This document shows, piece after piece, positions 17,500 to 26,107 of a stretch of DNA of 54,429 nt. Each line of letters begins with the position of its first letter. Position 1 is the stretch's first letter. Below the pieces are notes generated by a model. The model was not told the origin of the DNA. It ran no database searches and saw only the letters and a list, made by a program, of their open reading frames with translations. Origin of the DNA: Synechocystis salina LEGE 00031 (lineage in GTDB: Bacteria; Cyanobacteriota; Cyanobacteriia; Cyanobacteriales; Microcystaceae); contig NZ_JADEVV010000027.1 of NCBI RefSeq assembly GCF_015207985.1, forward strand, positions 1-54,429, in the 5' to 3' direction. A program made the position numbers and the translations under genes.

Positions 17500-18381
17500 T
17501 TGGTGGACAAAATCCTTTTATTGGGGGCCACAGGGCAAGTGGGTCAGGAGTTGGCCCTTGCTTTATCCCGTTGTGGGCAAGTGCAAGCCGGCACCAGGGC
17601 AACTTTTGATTTGGCCCAACCGGCCACCCTGGGGGATAAAATTCGTGCTTTCGCTCCCGATATCATTGTCAACTCCGCCGCCTATACTGCCGTGGACAGG
17701 GCTGAAACGGAGCCGGAATTAGCCTACGCAGTGAACGCCCTTGCTCCCCAGGCGATCGCCAACGTGGCCAAGGAGATCGGCGCCTATGTGGTGCATATCT
17801 CCACCGACTATGTGTTTGATGGTAGCCAGAGTTCCCCTTACCAAGAGACTGATCAAACCAACCCCCTGGGGGTTTACGGCCAAAGCAAACTCCAGGGAGA
17901 AAGGGCCGTGGCAGAAAGTGGCGCTAAATTTCTCATTGTCCGCACTGCCTGGGTTTATGGAGCCAAAGGCTCCGGCAATTTTGTCAAAACCATGGTGCGT
18001 TTGGGCAAAGAGCGGCAAGAAGTGCGGGTGGTGGCGGATCAAATTGGTGGTCCCACCTGGGCCAAGGATCTGGCTCAGGCGATCGCCGCTTTGGTTCAAC
18101 AACGGGCCCAGGGCATTTACCACTACAGCAATAGTGGGGTGGCTAGTTGGTACGATTTTGCAGTGGCGATTTTTGAGGAAGTTGAAAATTTGGGCATTTC
18201 CCTTCAGGTACGTCGGGTGGTGCCCATTACTACAGCGGCCTATCCCACGCCGGCTCGACGGCCAGCCTACTCCGTTCTATCCCATGAAAAAATAGTACAA
18301 ACTTTGGGTTCAGCCCCTCCCCATTGGCGAGCTTCATTGCGGGCCATGCTGCAACAAAGCATCAACGAGGGCATTTTCTGA
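17500..18381 (+). CDS. rfbD: dTDP-4-dehydrorhamnose reductase
   Basis: RfbD/RmlD catalyses the last step of dTDP-L-rhamnose synthesis, the NAD(P)H reduction of dTDP-4-keto-L-rhamnose. This 293-residue extended SDR has the Rossmann motif GATGQVGQ near residue 8, STDYVFDG, and the catalytic Y-GQS-K in PLGVYGQSKLQGE. Start candidates are TTG 17500 and GTG 17503, and no ATG fits. It follows msrA by 5-8 bases, probably translationally coupled. It is convergent with hypD (stops 16 bases apart). The other rml genes are absent here. The name is family-based, and related reductases for other deoxysugars look similar. Confidence 0.88.
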   Translation: MVDKILLLGATGQVGQELALALSRCGQVQAGTRATFDLAQPATLGDKIRAFAPDIIVNSAAYTAVDRAETEPELAYAVNALAPQAIANVAKEIGAYVVHISTDYVFDGSQSSPYQETDQTNPLGVYGQSKLQGERAVAESGAKFLIVRTAWVYGAKGSGNFVKTMVRLGKERQEVRVVADQIGGPTWAKDLAQAIAALVQQRAQGIYHYSNSGVASWYDFAVAIFEEVENLGISLQVRRVVPITTAAYPTPARRPAYSVLSHEKIVQTLGSAPPHWRASLRAMLQQSINEGIF

Positions 18382-18397
18382 TGACAAGGCCACTACA

Positions 18398-19522
18398 TTA
18401 CATTGCCCCCATTGCCACGGACTCCGGTACCTGTTGACGGTAACGGTAATAGGCCGAACAGGCCCCTTCCGAAGAAACCATGGGGGCTCCCAGGGGTTGT
18501 TCTGGGGTGCAGGTCGTACCAAAGGCTGGACAATCGCTGGGTTTCCGTTGTCCCTGTAAAATTTCTCCGCTAATACACACCGTTTCCCCCATCGTTGGAG
18601 CCATGGTTTGCAGTAGGGACGCAAATTTAATTCCGGCATCCCAAGGCGCAAATGCTGGCCTTAGTCCCAAACCGCTGGCAGGAATTAATCCTAAACCCCG
18701 CCAATGGCGATCGACTGGTTCAAATACTTGATCAATAATTTTCTGGGCATGGGCATTGCCCTGGGGTTGGACTGATCGCCGATATTGATTGTCGCAAGTG
18801 AATTGTCCCGACTCCAGTTGGCGCACACAGGCAAGGATGCCCTGCATAATATCCACCGGTTCAAAGCCAGTAATAACTATAGGCACTTGGTATTTTGCCG
18901 CAATGCGTTGATATGCCCTTTCCCCGGTCACTGTACAGACATGGCCTGCTGCTAAAAAGCCCTGCACGAGGGAATCGGGATTGCCTAATAAGGCTTCCAT
19001 GGCCGGGGGCACTAACACATGGGCGCAAAGCAAACTAAAATTACGCACCTGTTGGGCCCTAGCTTGGTGGAGAGTCATGGCGGTGGCGGGGGCTGTGGTT
19101 TCAAAACCTACCCCAAAAAACACCACTTCCCGATTAGGGTTTTCCCTGGCGATCGCCAAACAATCGAGGGGAGAATAGACAATGCGGACATCGCCGCCCT
19201 GGGCTTTAACGGTTAATAAATCCGCCCCACTGCCGGGCACCCTTAACATATCCCCAAAGGAACAAAAAATTATCTCTGGTTGCCGGGCCAACCATAAAGC
19301 CTGGTCAATCAATTCCATCGGGGTGACGCACACAGGACAGCCGGGGCCATGGATCAGAGTCAAATCCCTCGGCAACAAAGTATCCAAACCATATTTGACA
19401 ATGCTGTGGGTCTGGCCGCCACAAATTTCCATCAGCGTCCAAGGTTGGCTGATCTCCCTGGCGATCGCCTGACGGTAATGGGCCACCACCTCGGCATCCC
19501 GATATTCATCAACGTATTTCAT
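18398..19522 (-). CDS. hypD: Hydrogenase maturation protein HypD
   Basis: HypD is the iron-sulfur scaffold that, with HypC, carries the Fe(CN)2CO group built for NiFe hydrogenases. The 374-residue protein has the invariant CGGQTH (residues 34-39), GPGCPVC (59-65), the GFEPVDIM block and C-terminal cysteines ([20 protein letters not shown]) that bind the [4Fe-4S] cluster. Length matches the family (about 370). I set the start at ATG 19522, because the GTG- or TTG-type starts upstream add nine unconserved residues. It lies 1.9 kb from hoxE on the opposite strand, so the maturation gene sits beside the hydrogenase it serves. The other hyp genes are not in the window. Confidence 0.95.
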   Translation of the reverse strand: MKYVDEYRDAEVVAHYRQAIAREISQPWTLMEICGGQTHSIVKYGLDTLLPRDLTLIHGPGCPVCVTPMELIDQALWLARQPEIIFCSFGDMLRVPGSGADLLTVKAQGGDVRIVYSPLDCLAIARENPNREVVFFGVGFETTAPATAMTLHQARAQQVRNFSLLCAHVLVPPAMEALLGNPDSLVQGFLAAGHVCTVTGERAYQRIAAKYQVPIVITGFEPVDIMQGILACVRQLESGQFTCDNQYRRSVQPQGNAHAQKIIDQVFEPVDRHWRGLGLIPASGLGLRPAFAPWDAGIKFASLLQTMAPTMGETVCISGEILQGQRKPSDCPAFGTTCTPEQPLGAPMVSSEGACSAYYRYRQQVPESVAMGAM

Positions 19523-19919
19523 AGCTAAAATTTGGCGAACTGATCCCAAGGTTAACGAAAATTTTCAGTAATAGTTAATTCTGGTCAAGTTGGAATGTGC
19601 TGGAAAAGTCTGCAAGCGATGGTCAATTTTCCCTAGTCCTCCTGAATAAGAAGCAGATATTCAGTAAGTTTCTGCTTGCAAGAGTATTTAGGCTGATTTT
19701 TTAGATGATCATGGCACTTCTCCCACGCTTGCCCAGCTTTTTATGTCCTAAGCAATGGCAACAAGTAGGGAATTTTATTGCTAAAGTGGAAATAGAAAAA
19801 CAATATTTTAAGGGTTAGTTGATGTAGTCTTTAATATCTTTTTACGACAAAAATATCATGTCAAAATTTCCCCCTGCTGACCACTCTTTTCATCCCATCC
19901 ATCAGTTAGTATAGTTAAA
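19523..19919. other. 397-base spacer with a hairpin and a possible 37-codon ORF
   Basis: The region upstream of hypD holds an inverted repeat AAGCAGA / TCTGCTT (19651-19657 with 19671-19677) with no T-run, so not a terminator. A plus-strand ORF at 19705-19818 would encode 37 residues starting MIMALLPRLP, rich in aromatic and basic residues. It has no clear Shine-Dalgarno site. It may be a relic or chance. No RNA gene is visible. Confidence 0.35.
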
Positions 19920-20594
19920 ATGAATTTTGATCTTTCAAAACTAAGTAGCATAAAAGTTGAGTCTTTGGTACAGCAAGGGTTAGATACCATTCTCAATCGC
20001 CAAGCCAAAGCGGAAGCTTTATCGGCGGAAAAAGTTAGTTTGATCAAAAAATCCCTGGATCAAAAGGGGGAATTATACCGACTGCCCCCCAGCCATAAAT
20101 TTACCATTGCTGCCTATCAAGTACGCTATCAAAATTCCGTTGGTTCCATTCTTATCACCCTGGATAACCTGCGGGAATTCAATAAAATGTTAGACCAAGA
20201 AATTTTGCAAGAAGCAAGTAAAGGTCATCTCCGCAAAGCCGACCGATACATTCGCCAAAAGCGCAACGTTGACATCACTACATACACCCATCGCATCAAA
20301 GGTTATCGGGTTACCCAAGCCAAAGCAAAAATTCTTACCTGGATTATTGACTGGGACTTTCATAAGCAATCATCGGACGAAAGCTCCTATGGTAGCGGCA
20401 CTGCTAGGGCGCTAATGCAGGAATTGGCAGTTAGCTTCCTTGACCATCCCGACGCCAAGAATAGTAGACAAGATTATTTAGACGCCATCATGACCCTAAA
20501 CTGGGTCAAAGAAATTTTGCAGACGGCTAAACCCTTCTATAGCCACAGCCAAATTACCCATAAAATCATCTACCACCACCACTTAGACAGTTAG
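19920..20594 (+). CDS. Conserved-looking hypothetical protein, unknown function
   Basis: This 224-residue, Lys/Gln-rich soluble protein has no membrane segment. Its middle (RKADRYIRQKRNVDITTYTHRIKGYRVTQ) is strongly basic, and the whole looks mainly helical. I recognise no domain. The long clean frame with ordinary codon use supports a real gene. It lies between hypD and the hox cluster, transcribed toward hox but separated from hoxE by more than 800 bases. A hydrogenase connection cannot be inferred from position alone. Confidence 0.6.
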   Translation: MNFDLSKLSSIKVESLVQQGLDTILNRQAKAEALSAEKVSLIKKSLDQKGELYRLPPSHKFTIAAYQVRYQNSVGSILITLDNLREFNKMLDQEILQEASKGHLRKADRYIRQKRNVDITTYTHRIKGYRVTQAKAKILTWIIDWDFHKQSSDESSYGSGTARALMQELAVSFLDHPDAKNSRQDYLDAIMTLNWVKEILQTAKPFYSHSQITHKIIYHHHLDS

Positions 20595-21214
20595 TTATTC
20601 ACTAATGGGTCCGACGGTTAATGCTAACAATTTATCTAAGTGACTTGTAACCATCTAACCATCCCATGGTTGACCACACCGGGCAAACTATGTTTTTAAC
20701 TATCTATTGAAAAAATTATCCCAATATTAAACAACACCCAGAACCTAGTAACTAGTCTTACTAACCCTCCTTTCTTCGAGCATGATTGGAGCTGCAAATA
20801 CCTACTACAAGGGTAATGCCTATCTCCCATGGCTAGCAATTGGGGCTGTGACTGTTTTCGGTTTGGGTGTTGTCCGCTATCTGAGCGATGAAATGAGAAA
20901 CAAACGAGACAGATTTAGAAAGAAACAGCTCAGTTTTACCTCTCTTGTTAAACTAGGGTTTTCGGACGGAAGTGGCTGTTTGTATCTGCCAGTGAAGCCT
21001 TTCTGCTCCATGTATTTAATGTACAAAATCCTACCAAGAATGGCAAGCCATATTTAACTTTATTCATTTAAAAAAAGCAAAGGCTATTAATTTTGTTGCG
21101 AAATATTAACAAAAGCTGCAGCAGTTTATTTGAGCTATTTTTGTCGCATAAAACAACTTTTTTGTTGTCTAAATTGTCGATATTAAACCATCGATATTGA
21201 AGAAACCTAAAGAT
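20595..21214. other. Upstream region of the hox cluster with a possible small membrane-protein ORF
   Basis: A 91-codon plus-strand ORF at 20782-21057 begins at an ATG and contains one convincing hydrophobic stretch (about residues 14-32), then a basic stretch. It has no good ribosome site and its C-terminal half looks unconserved, so it may be a relic. Between 21100 and 21200 lie symmetrical motifs: an AACAAC-T6-GTTGT inverted repeat near 21152-21168 and two direct copies of TCGATATT at 21177-21184 and 21191-21198. These are candidate regulator sites; in PCC 6803 the hox promoter is reported to bind LexA and AbrB-type proteins. Confidence 0.4.
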
Positions 21215-21243
21215 TTGTTCGCTTTTTAAAAAGTTGGTGTAAC
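21215..21243 (+). promoter_or_regulatory. Candidate hox promoter
   Basis: A TTGTTC -35 box (21215-21220) is followed by a 17-base spacer and TGTAAC as -10 (21238-21243). Transcription would begin near 21250, leaving a leader of about 170 bases before hoxE. That matches the single long leader I remember being reported for the PCC 6803 hox transcript. The boxes are imperfect, so this is a best guess. Confidence 0.5.
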
Positions 21244-21418
21244 AATGAAGACAACCAGATAAAGATTCAGTTCGTTATTGTGGGCAAGATTGTGGAGAAA
21301 CGAAAATTTTTCCCTAATCAAGGGTGGCAATCAGGTTAATTTTTGCAGTCAAAATTTCCTGGTTTACGCTTTCCCCCATCTTTTATCGGCTGTATTGCTC
21401 CTTTTTGAGGGTTTTTCC

Positions 21419-21946
21419 ATGACCGTTGCCACCGATCGCCAAACTACGCCCCCATCTGCGGCCCATCCTAGTGGAGACAAGCGTTTTAAGGTGTTGGATG
21501 CCACCATGAAGCGCAACCAATTTAATCAGGATGCCCTCATTGAAATTCTTCACAAAGCCCAGGAGATTTTTGGCTATCTGGAGGAAGATGTCCTACTCTA
21601 TGTGGCCCGGGGGCTCAAACTCCCCCTCAGCCGAGTGTTTGGGGTGGCGACTTTCTATCATTTATTCTCCCTTAAGCCCAGCGGCAAACATACCTGTGTG
21701 GTTTGTTTAGGAACAGCTTGTTACGTCAAAGGAGCGGGGGATTTGCTGAAAACCCTGGATCGAGAAATCCATCTCCAGCCCGGAGAAACCACCGAAGATG
21801 GCCAAATGTCCTTGGTGACGGCCCGTTGCATTGGAGCCTGCGGCATTGCTCCAGCGGTGGTCTATGATGGCAAGGTTTTGGGCAAGCAAACTGATGATGG
21901 GGTGTTGACGGCGATCCAACCTTGGTTAGGCAACACTGAAGTTTAA
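21419..21946 (+). CDS. hoxE: Bidirectional [NiFe]-hydrogenase diaphorase subunit HoxE
   Basis: HoxE is the small [2Fe-2S] subunit (related to NuoE) of the NAD(P)-linked cytoplasmic hydrogenase. The 175-residue protein has the thioredoxin-fold ferredoxin ligands Cys96, Cys101, Cys137 and Cys141, in CLGTAC and RCIGAC. I set the start at ATG 21419, preceded by GAGG; the longer frame from 21278 adds an unconserved 47-residue leader. It is the first gene of the hox cluster. It may link HoxFU to other electron donors such as ferredoxin. Confidence 0.96.
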   Translation: MTVATDRQTTPPSAAHPSGDKRFKVLDATMKRNQFNQDALIEILHKAQEIFGYLEEDVLLYVARGLKLPLSRVFGVATFYHLFSLKPSGKHTCVVCLGTACYVKGAGDLLKTLDREIHLQPGETTEDGQMSLVTARCIGACGIAPAVVYDGKVLGKQTDDGVLTAIQPWLGNTEV

Positions 21947-21956
21947 TTAAAGCTTA

Positions 21957-22002
21957 AGCATTGATTTATGCAGTAGTTGCTACTACTTAAGTTATCAATG
22001 CT
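21957..22002 (+). promoter_or_regulatory. Long stem-loop between hoxE and hoxF
   Basis: Arms AGCATTGAT (21957-21965) and ATCAATGCT (21994-22002) pair perfectly over nine bases. Inside, AGTAGT (21972-21977) and ACTACT (21982-21987) form a six-base stem with a TGCT tetraloop; between them is a 6 by 6 internal loop. There is no T-run, so it is not a simple terminator. It may set transcript ends or protect hoxE mRNA. Confidence 0.7.
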
Positions 22003-22144
22003 GGATAAAGGTCTAAATAATTGGCGATTTTTAGTAGTAATTGTTTTTTATCATTGCCATCCATGGCCATTGATTAATCAAATTTCACTCCACTTTTCTA
22101 GTTAAATTCCATTGCTCCACCACCAACCGAGGATTTAAGGTTTT

Positions 22145-23746
22145 ATGGATATCAAAGAATTAAGGGAAATTGCTGCCAAAAGCCGGGAGAAACAGGCAAA
22201 AATTCGCGTTCGCTGTTGTAGTGCCGCCGGTTGCCTTTCTTCTGAAGGGGAGGCGGTGAAAAAAAATCTCACCACGGCGATCGCCGAAGCGGGCTTAGGG
22301 GACAAGGTGGAAGTCTGTGGGGTGGGCTGTATGAAGTTCTGTGGTCGGGGGCCCCTAGTAGCGGTGGATGACCGGAACCAACTCTACGAATTTGTCACCC
22401 CAGAACAGGTGGGGGATATTGTCAAAAAATTGCAAGAACCCGATGCGATTCCGGAAACCGGCTTAATCAGTGGCGACCCGCACCATCCCTTCTACGCTCT
22501 GCAACGGAATATTGTCCTAGAAAATTCCGGCCAGATTGATCCCGAGTCCATCGATGAATACATTGCCCTGGGGGGCTACGAACAGCTTTATAAAGCCATC
22601 TATGAAATGACTCCAGAGAAAGTGATCACGGAAGTGCAAAAAAGTGGTCTGCGGGGTCGGGGTGGGGGCGGCTATCCCACCGGCTTGAAATGGGCCACAG
22701 TGGCCAAAATGCCCGGTCAGCAGAAATATGTTATCTGCAATGCTGACGAAGGTGATCCCGGTGCTTTCATGGACCGCAGTGTTTTGGAAAGTGATCCCCA
22801 TCGCATCCTAGAAGGAATGGCGATCGCCGCCTATGCTGTGGGGGCCAACCATGGCTACATCTATGTACGGGCGGAATATCCCCTGGCCATCCAAAGACTA
22901 CAAAAAGCTATCCAACAGGCCAAACGCTACGGCTTAATGGGTACCCAAATTTTTGATTCTCCCATTGATTTCAAAGTGGAAATCCGGGTGGGGGCCGGCG
23001 CCTTTGTCTGTGGGGAAGAAACAGCTCTCATTGCCTCAGTGGAAGGGAAACGAGGCACGCCCCGACCGCGACCACCCTATCCAGCCCAATCGGGTTTATG
23101 GGCAAGTCCCACCCTAATTAACAACGTCGAAACCTACGCTAACGTCGTACCCATTATTCGGGAAGGGGGCGACTGGTATGGGGCCATTGGCACTGAAAAA
23201 AGTAAGGGCACTAAGGTCTTTGCTTTGACGGGGAAAGTGGAAAATGCCGGTTTGATTGAAGTTCCCATGGGCACAACAGTGCGGCAAGTGGTGGAAGAAA
23301 TGGGGGGCGGCGTACCCGATGGCGGCCAAGTCAAAGCTGTGCAAACTGGGGGGCCTTCCGGAGGCTGTATCCCCGCCGATAAATTGGATACACCCATCGA
23401 ATATGACACCCTATTAGCCTTGGGGACCATGATGGGGTCGGGGGGCATGATTGTTATGGACGAAACCACCAATATGGTGGACGTGGCCCAGTTTTATATG
23501 GATTTTTGCAAATCGGAATCCTGCGGCAAGTGTATTCCCTGTCGAGCCGGAACAGTGCAACTTTATGACCTTTTAACCCGCTTTTTAGAAGGGGAAGCCA
23601 CCCAGACAGACTTAGTTAAATTGGAAAATCTTTGCTACATGGTGAAAGAGACTAGCCTCTGTGGGTTAGGAATGAGTGCTCCCAACCCAGTAATTAGTAC
23701 CTTGCGCTATTTTAAACATGAGTATGAAGCTTTGCTTAAAGTCTAG
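22145..23746 (+). CDS. hoxF: Bidirectional hydrogenase diaphorase subunit HoxF (FMN/NAD-binding)
   Basis: HoxF carries FMN, the NAD(H) site and iron-sulfur clusters, and passes electrons between NAD(P)H and HoxU. The 533-residue protein has an N-terminal ferredoxin-like part with Cys24, Cys25, Cys30, Cys58, Cys62 and Cys66. The FMN/NAD loop is GRGGGGYPTG (171-180). The C-terminal [4Fe-4S] set is C460-GK-C463-IP-C466 plus C506, as in NuoF. Its length equals the PCC 6803 protein as I remember it. It begins 198 bases after hoxE, a gap that contains a strong stem-loop, so it may be separately processed. Confidence 0.97.
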   Translation: MDIKELREIAAKSREKQAKIRVRCCSAAGCLSSEGEAVKKNLTTAIAEAGLGDKVEVCGVGCMKFCGRGPLVAVDDRNQLYEFVTPEQVGDIVKKLQEPDAIPETGLISGDPHHPFYALQRNIVLENSGQIDPESIDEYIALGGYEQLYKAIYEMTPEKVITEVQKSGLRGRGGGGYPTGLKWATVAKMPGQQKYVICNADEGDPGAFMDRSVLESDPHRILEGMAIAAYAVGANHGYIYVRAEYPLAIQRLQKAIQQAKRYGLMGTQIFDSPIDFKVEIRVGAGAFVCGEETALIASVEGKRGTPRPRPPYPAQSGLWASPTLINNVETYANVVPIIREGGDWYGAIGTEKSKGTKVFALTGKVENAGLIEVPMGTTVRQVVEEMGGGVPDGGQVKAVQTGGPSGGCIPADKLDTPIEYDTLLALGTMMGSGGMIVMDETTNMVDVAQFYMDFCKSESCGKCIPCRAGTVQLYDLLTRFLEGEATQTDLVKLENLCYMVKETSLCGLGMSAPNPVISTLRYFKHEYEALLKV

Positions 23747-23786
23747 TTTGATGGTTTGTATGTCAAATTAATTCTCCTGAAACGCC

Positions 23787-24425
23787 ATGACTGTTTTAAC
23801 TGTGCCCATCAAAAGTGATACTTGGATCAAGACCTCTTGGGAAGAATTTATCCAAGCTGCTGAAAACCCTGATTATGAAAAGGGTAAATTTTATTACTAT
23901 CAAGATCATCTAAGAATAGAAATGTCCCCTGTTAGCAGGGATCATGCTGGAGACCATGGCCTTGTGAATGGTGCTCTTGGTCTCTATGTTGCCTTAAGAA
24001 ATATTCCAGTAACAATCCGTGATACCTGTAGTTACCGTCAACCTGGTCAATGGGAAGTACAACCTGATATTTCTTGCCATGTGGGGGATAATGCTATGGC
24101 TATTCCCTATGGAACGGGTATTGTCAATTTAAATGATTATCCTCCCCCCGATTTGGTCATTGAAATTGCCAATACTTCCTTAGCTGATGATCAAGGAAAA
24201 AAACGACTACTTTATGAAGATTTAGGCGTTAAAGAATATTGGATTGTGGATGTGAAAGTCACTAAAATTCTGGGGTTTAAAATGAAAAATCAAGGGAGCT
24301 ACCAAATTAGAGAATCTCTAGTTCTTCCTGGCTTAAAACTGGCTATTTTAGAAGAAGGGTTACAAAAATCACGTCAAACTAACCATAGCGAAGTGATGCG
24401 TTGGCTACTTCAACAGTTTAGTTAA
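23787..24425 (+). CDS. Uma2 / DUF820 family nuclease-fold protein inserted in the hox cluster
   Basis: This 212-residue protein belongs to the Uma2 (DUF820) family, which has a PD-(D/E)XK nuclease-like fold and is greatly expanded in cyanobacteria. Visible core features are QPDISCHVGD, DLVIEIANTSLADDQGKKRLLYEDLGVKEYWIVD and the preceding Glu/Asp-rich strand. Function is unknown for most members. It lies between hoxF and hoxU, on the same strand with short spacers (40 and 26 bases), so it is probably co-transcribed. It resembles the extra gene reported at this place in PCC 6803 and has no obvious role in hydrogenase chemistry. Confidence 0.8.
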   Translation: MTVLTVPIKSDTWIKTSWEEFIQAAENPDYEKGKFYYYQDHLRIEMSPVSRDHAGDHGLVNGALGLYVALRNIPVTIRDTCSYRQPGQWEVQPDISCHVGDNAMAIPYGTGIVNLNDYPPPDLVIEIANTSLADDQGKKRLLYEDLGVKEYWIVDVKVTKILGFKMKNQGSYQIRESLVLPGLKLAILEEGLQKSRQTNHSEVMRWLLQQFS

Positions 24426-24451
24426 TTTATTTTCAGAGGAGTTTTTTGCCA

Positions 24452-25168
24452 ATGTCTGTTGTTACCTTAACCATTGATAATAAGGCGATCGCCATTGAGG
24501 AGGGGGCTACGGTGCTCCAGGCTGCCAAAGAAGCAGGAGTTCCTATTCCCACCCTCTGCCATTTAGAAGGCCTTTCTGAAGCCGCCGCTTGTCGTTTGTG
24601 TATGGTGGAAGTGGAGGGGACTAATAAACTGATGCCTGCCTGTGTGACGGCGGTCAGTGAAGAAATGGTGGTGCATACCAACACAGAAAAGCTGCAAGAT
24701 TACCGACGCATGACGGTGGAATTACTCTTTTCCGAAGGTAACCATGTCTGTGCCATTTGTGTTGCTAACGGCAATTGTGAATTGCAAGATATGGCTATTA
24801 CGGTGGGCATGGACCATAGCCGTTTTAAATATCAATTTCCCAAGCGGGAAGTGGATTTATCCCATCCTTTATTTGGTATTGACCATAACCGTTGCATTCT
24901 CTGTACCCGTTGTGTGCGAGTTTGCGATGAAATTGAAGGGGCCCATGTCTGGGATGTGGCCTATCGCGGGGCCGAATGCAAAATTGTTTCTGGTCTGAGC
25001 CAACCCTGGGGAACGGTGGATGCTTGCACTTCCTGTGGCAAATGTGTCGATGCCTGCCCCACTGGTTCTATTTTCCATAAGGGAGAAACCACCGCTGAAA
25101 AAATTGGTGATCGCCATAAGGTGGAATTTTTAGCTACGGCCCGTAAAGATCAACAATGGACTCGATAA
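24452..25168 (+). CDS. hoxU: Bidirectional hydrogenase diaphorase subunit HoxU
   Basis: HoxU is the electron-relay subunit joining HoxF to HoxY, related to the NuoG N-terminus. The 238-residue protein has a plant-type [2Fe-2S] set (C36, C47, C50, C64), a His-x3-Cys set (H97, C100, C103, C109) and two [4Fe-4S] ferredoxin motifs (C148-C151-C154-C158 and C192-C195-C198-C202). The start is ATG 24452, with an AGAGGAG site upstream. It lies downstream of the Uma2 gene and 47 bases ahead of hoxY. Confidence 0.97.
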   Translation: MSVVTLTIDNKAIAIEEGATVLQAAKEAGVPIPTLCHLEGLSEAAACRLCMVEVEGTNKLMPACVTAVSEEMVVHTNTEKLQDYRRMTVELLFSEGNHVCAICVANGNCELQDMAITVGMDHSRFKYQFPKREVDLSHPLFGIDHNRCILCTRCVRVCDEIEGAHVWDVAYRGAECKIVSGLSQPWGTVDACTSCGKCVDACPTGSIFHKGETTAEKIGDRHKVEFLATARKDQQWTR

Positions 25169-25215
25169 TTTCCATAACTTTTACTCTGAAAGTAACCTAG
25201 ATAAACCCTAAAAAT

Positions 25216-25764
25216 ATGTCTAAAATTCGTTTTGCTACCGTTTGGCTCGCCGGTTGTTCCGGTTGTCATATGTCCTTTCTGGATATGGATGAATGGTTAA
25301 TCGAGTTGGCCCAAAAAGTGGATGTAGTTTTCAGCCCCGTTGGTTGTGACTTGAAAGAATATCCCGACAACGTTGATGTTTGCCTAGTGGAAGGGGCGAT
25401 CGCCAACGAAGAAAATTTAGAATTGGCCCTGGAGTTAAGGAAAAAAACAAAAGTAGTAATTTCCTTTGGCGACTGTGCCGTTACGGCCAATGTCCCCGGT
25501 ATGCGCAATATGCTTAAAGGCAGTGATCCGGTTCTGCGTCGAGCCTATATTGAACTGGGGGACGGCACTCCCCAACTACCCGATGAACCAGGCATTGTCC
25601 CGCCCTTATTAGACAAAGTTGTCCCCTTACACCAAGTAATTCCAGTGGATATTTTTATGCCCGGTTGTCCCCCCGACGCCCACCGCATTCGAGCAACATT
25701 GGAGCCGCTATTAAATGGAGAACATCCCCTGATGGAGGGACGGGCAATGATTAAGTTTGGCTAA
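25216..25764 (+). CDS. hoxY: [NiFe]-hydrogenase small subunit HoxY
   Basis: HoxY is the small hydrogenase subunit, carrying the proximal [4Fe-4S] cluster that takes electrons from the NiFe site in HoxH. The 182-residue protein has the four ligand cysteines C14 and C17 (GCSGCH), C87 (GDCAVT) and C151 (PGCPPD). It lacks the Tat signal and distal cluster domains of exported hydrogenases, as expected for a cytoplasmic bidirectional enzyme. It is followed by a toxin-antitoxin pair rather than directly by hoxH. Confidence 0.97.
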   Translation: MSKIRFATVWLAGCSGCHMSFLDMDEWLIELAQKVDVVFSPVGCDLKEYPDNVDVCLVEGAIANEENLELALELRKKTKVVISFGDCAVTANVPGMRNMLKGSDPVLRRAYIELGDGTPQLPDEPGIVPPLLDKVVPLHQVIPVDIFMPGCPPDAHRIRATLEPLLNGEHPLMEGRAMIKFG

Positions 25765-25814
25765 AATTAAGTTTTCCCCACGGTTTGCAAAATCAGTATT
25801 TAGGAGATTGAACA

Positions 25815-26075
25815 ATGAATATTCAATTGGTAGAATCCTTGGTTCAGATAATTCAGAGTCTTTCCCTGGAGGAACAAAAATTATTGAAGAGTCAATTGGA
25901 ACAAATAGAAGAAAAAAAAGATAACTGGGAAGAAGTATTAGAAGAGATTGAAGCTAGCAAACAAAAAGATCTATCTGTACGTCAAGGAAAAAAAATTGAG
26001 CTTTCTATTACAGAAATCATTCATCAAATGCGAGAAGAAAGAGACCAACAGCTGCTAGAAACTTGGCAATCTTGA
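25815..26075 (+). CDS. Putative antitoxin of a PIN toxin pair within the hox cluster
   Basis: This 86-residue, highly charged protein (many Glu and Lys) has a predicted helical N-terminal half and a basic middle. Such small charged proteins directly upstream of PIN genes commonly act as antitoxins that bind and inhibit the toxin. It sits 50 bases after hoxY and 32 bases before the PIN gene, on the same strand, and a GGAG site precedes its ATG. I recognise no DNA-binding fold. The label depends mainly on its partner. Confidence 0.65.
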   Translation: MNIQLVESLVQIIQSLSLEEQKLLKSQLEQIEEKKDNWEEVLEEIEASKQKDLSVRQGKKIELSITEIIHQMREERDQQLLETWQS

Positions 26076-26107
26076 TTAGGTTTAATAATTAAACTAGTTT
26101 AAATTCA

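Noticed and set aside
19705-19818. 37-codon ORF in the hypD-upstream gap, considered as a transposase relic
   Set aside because: Too short, no inverted repeats and no clear match; listed only as a note in the spacer.
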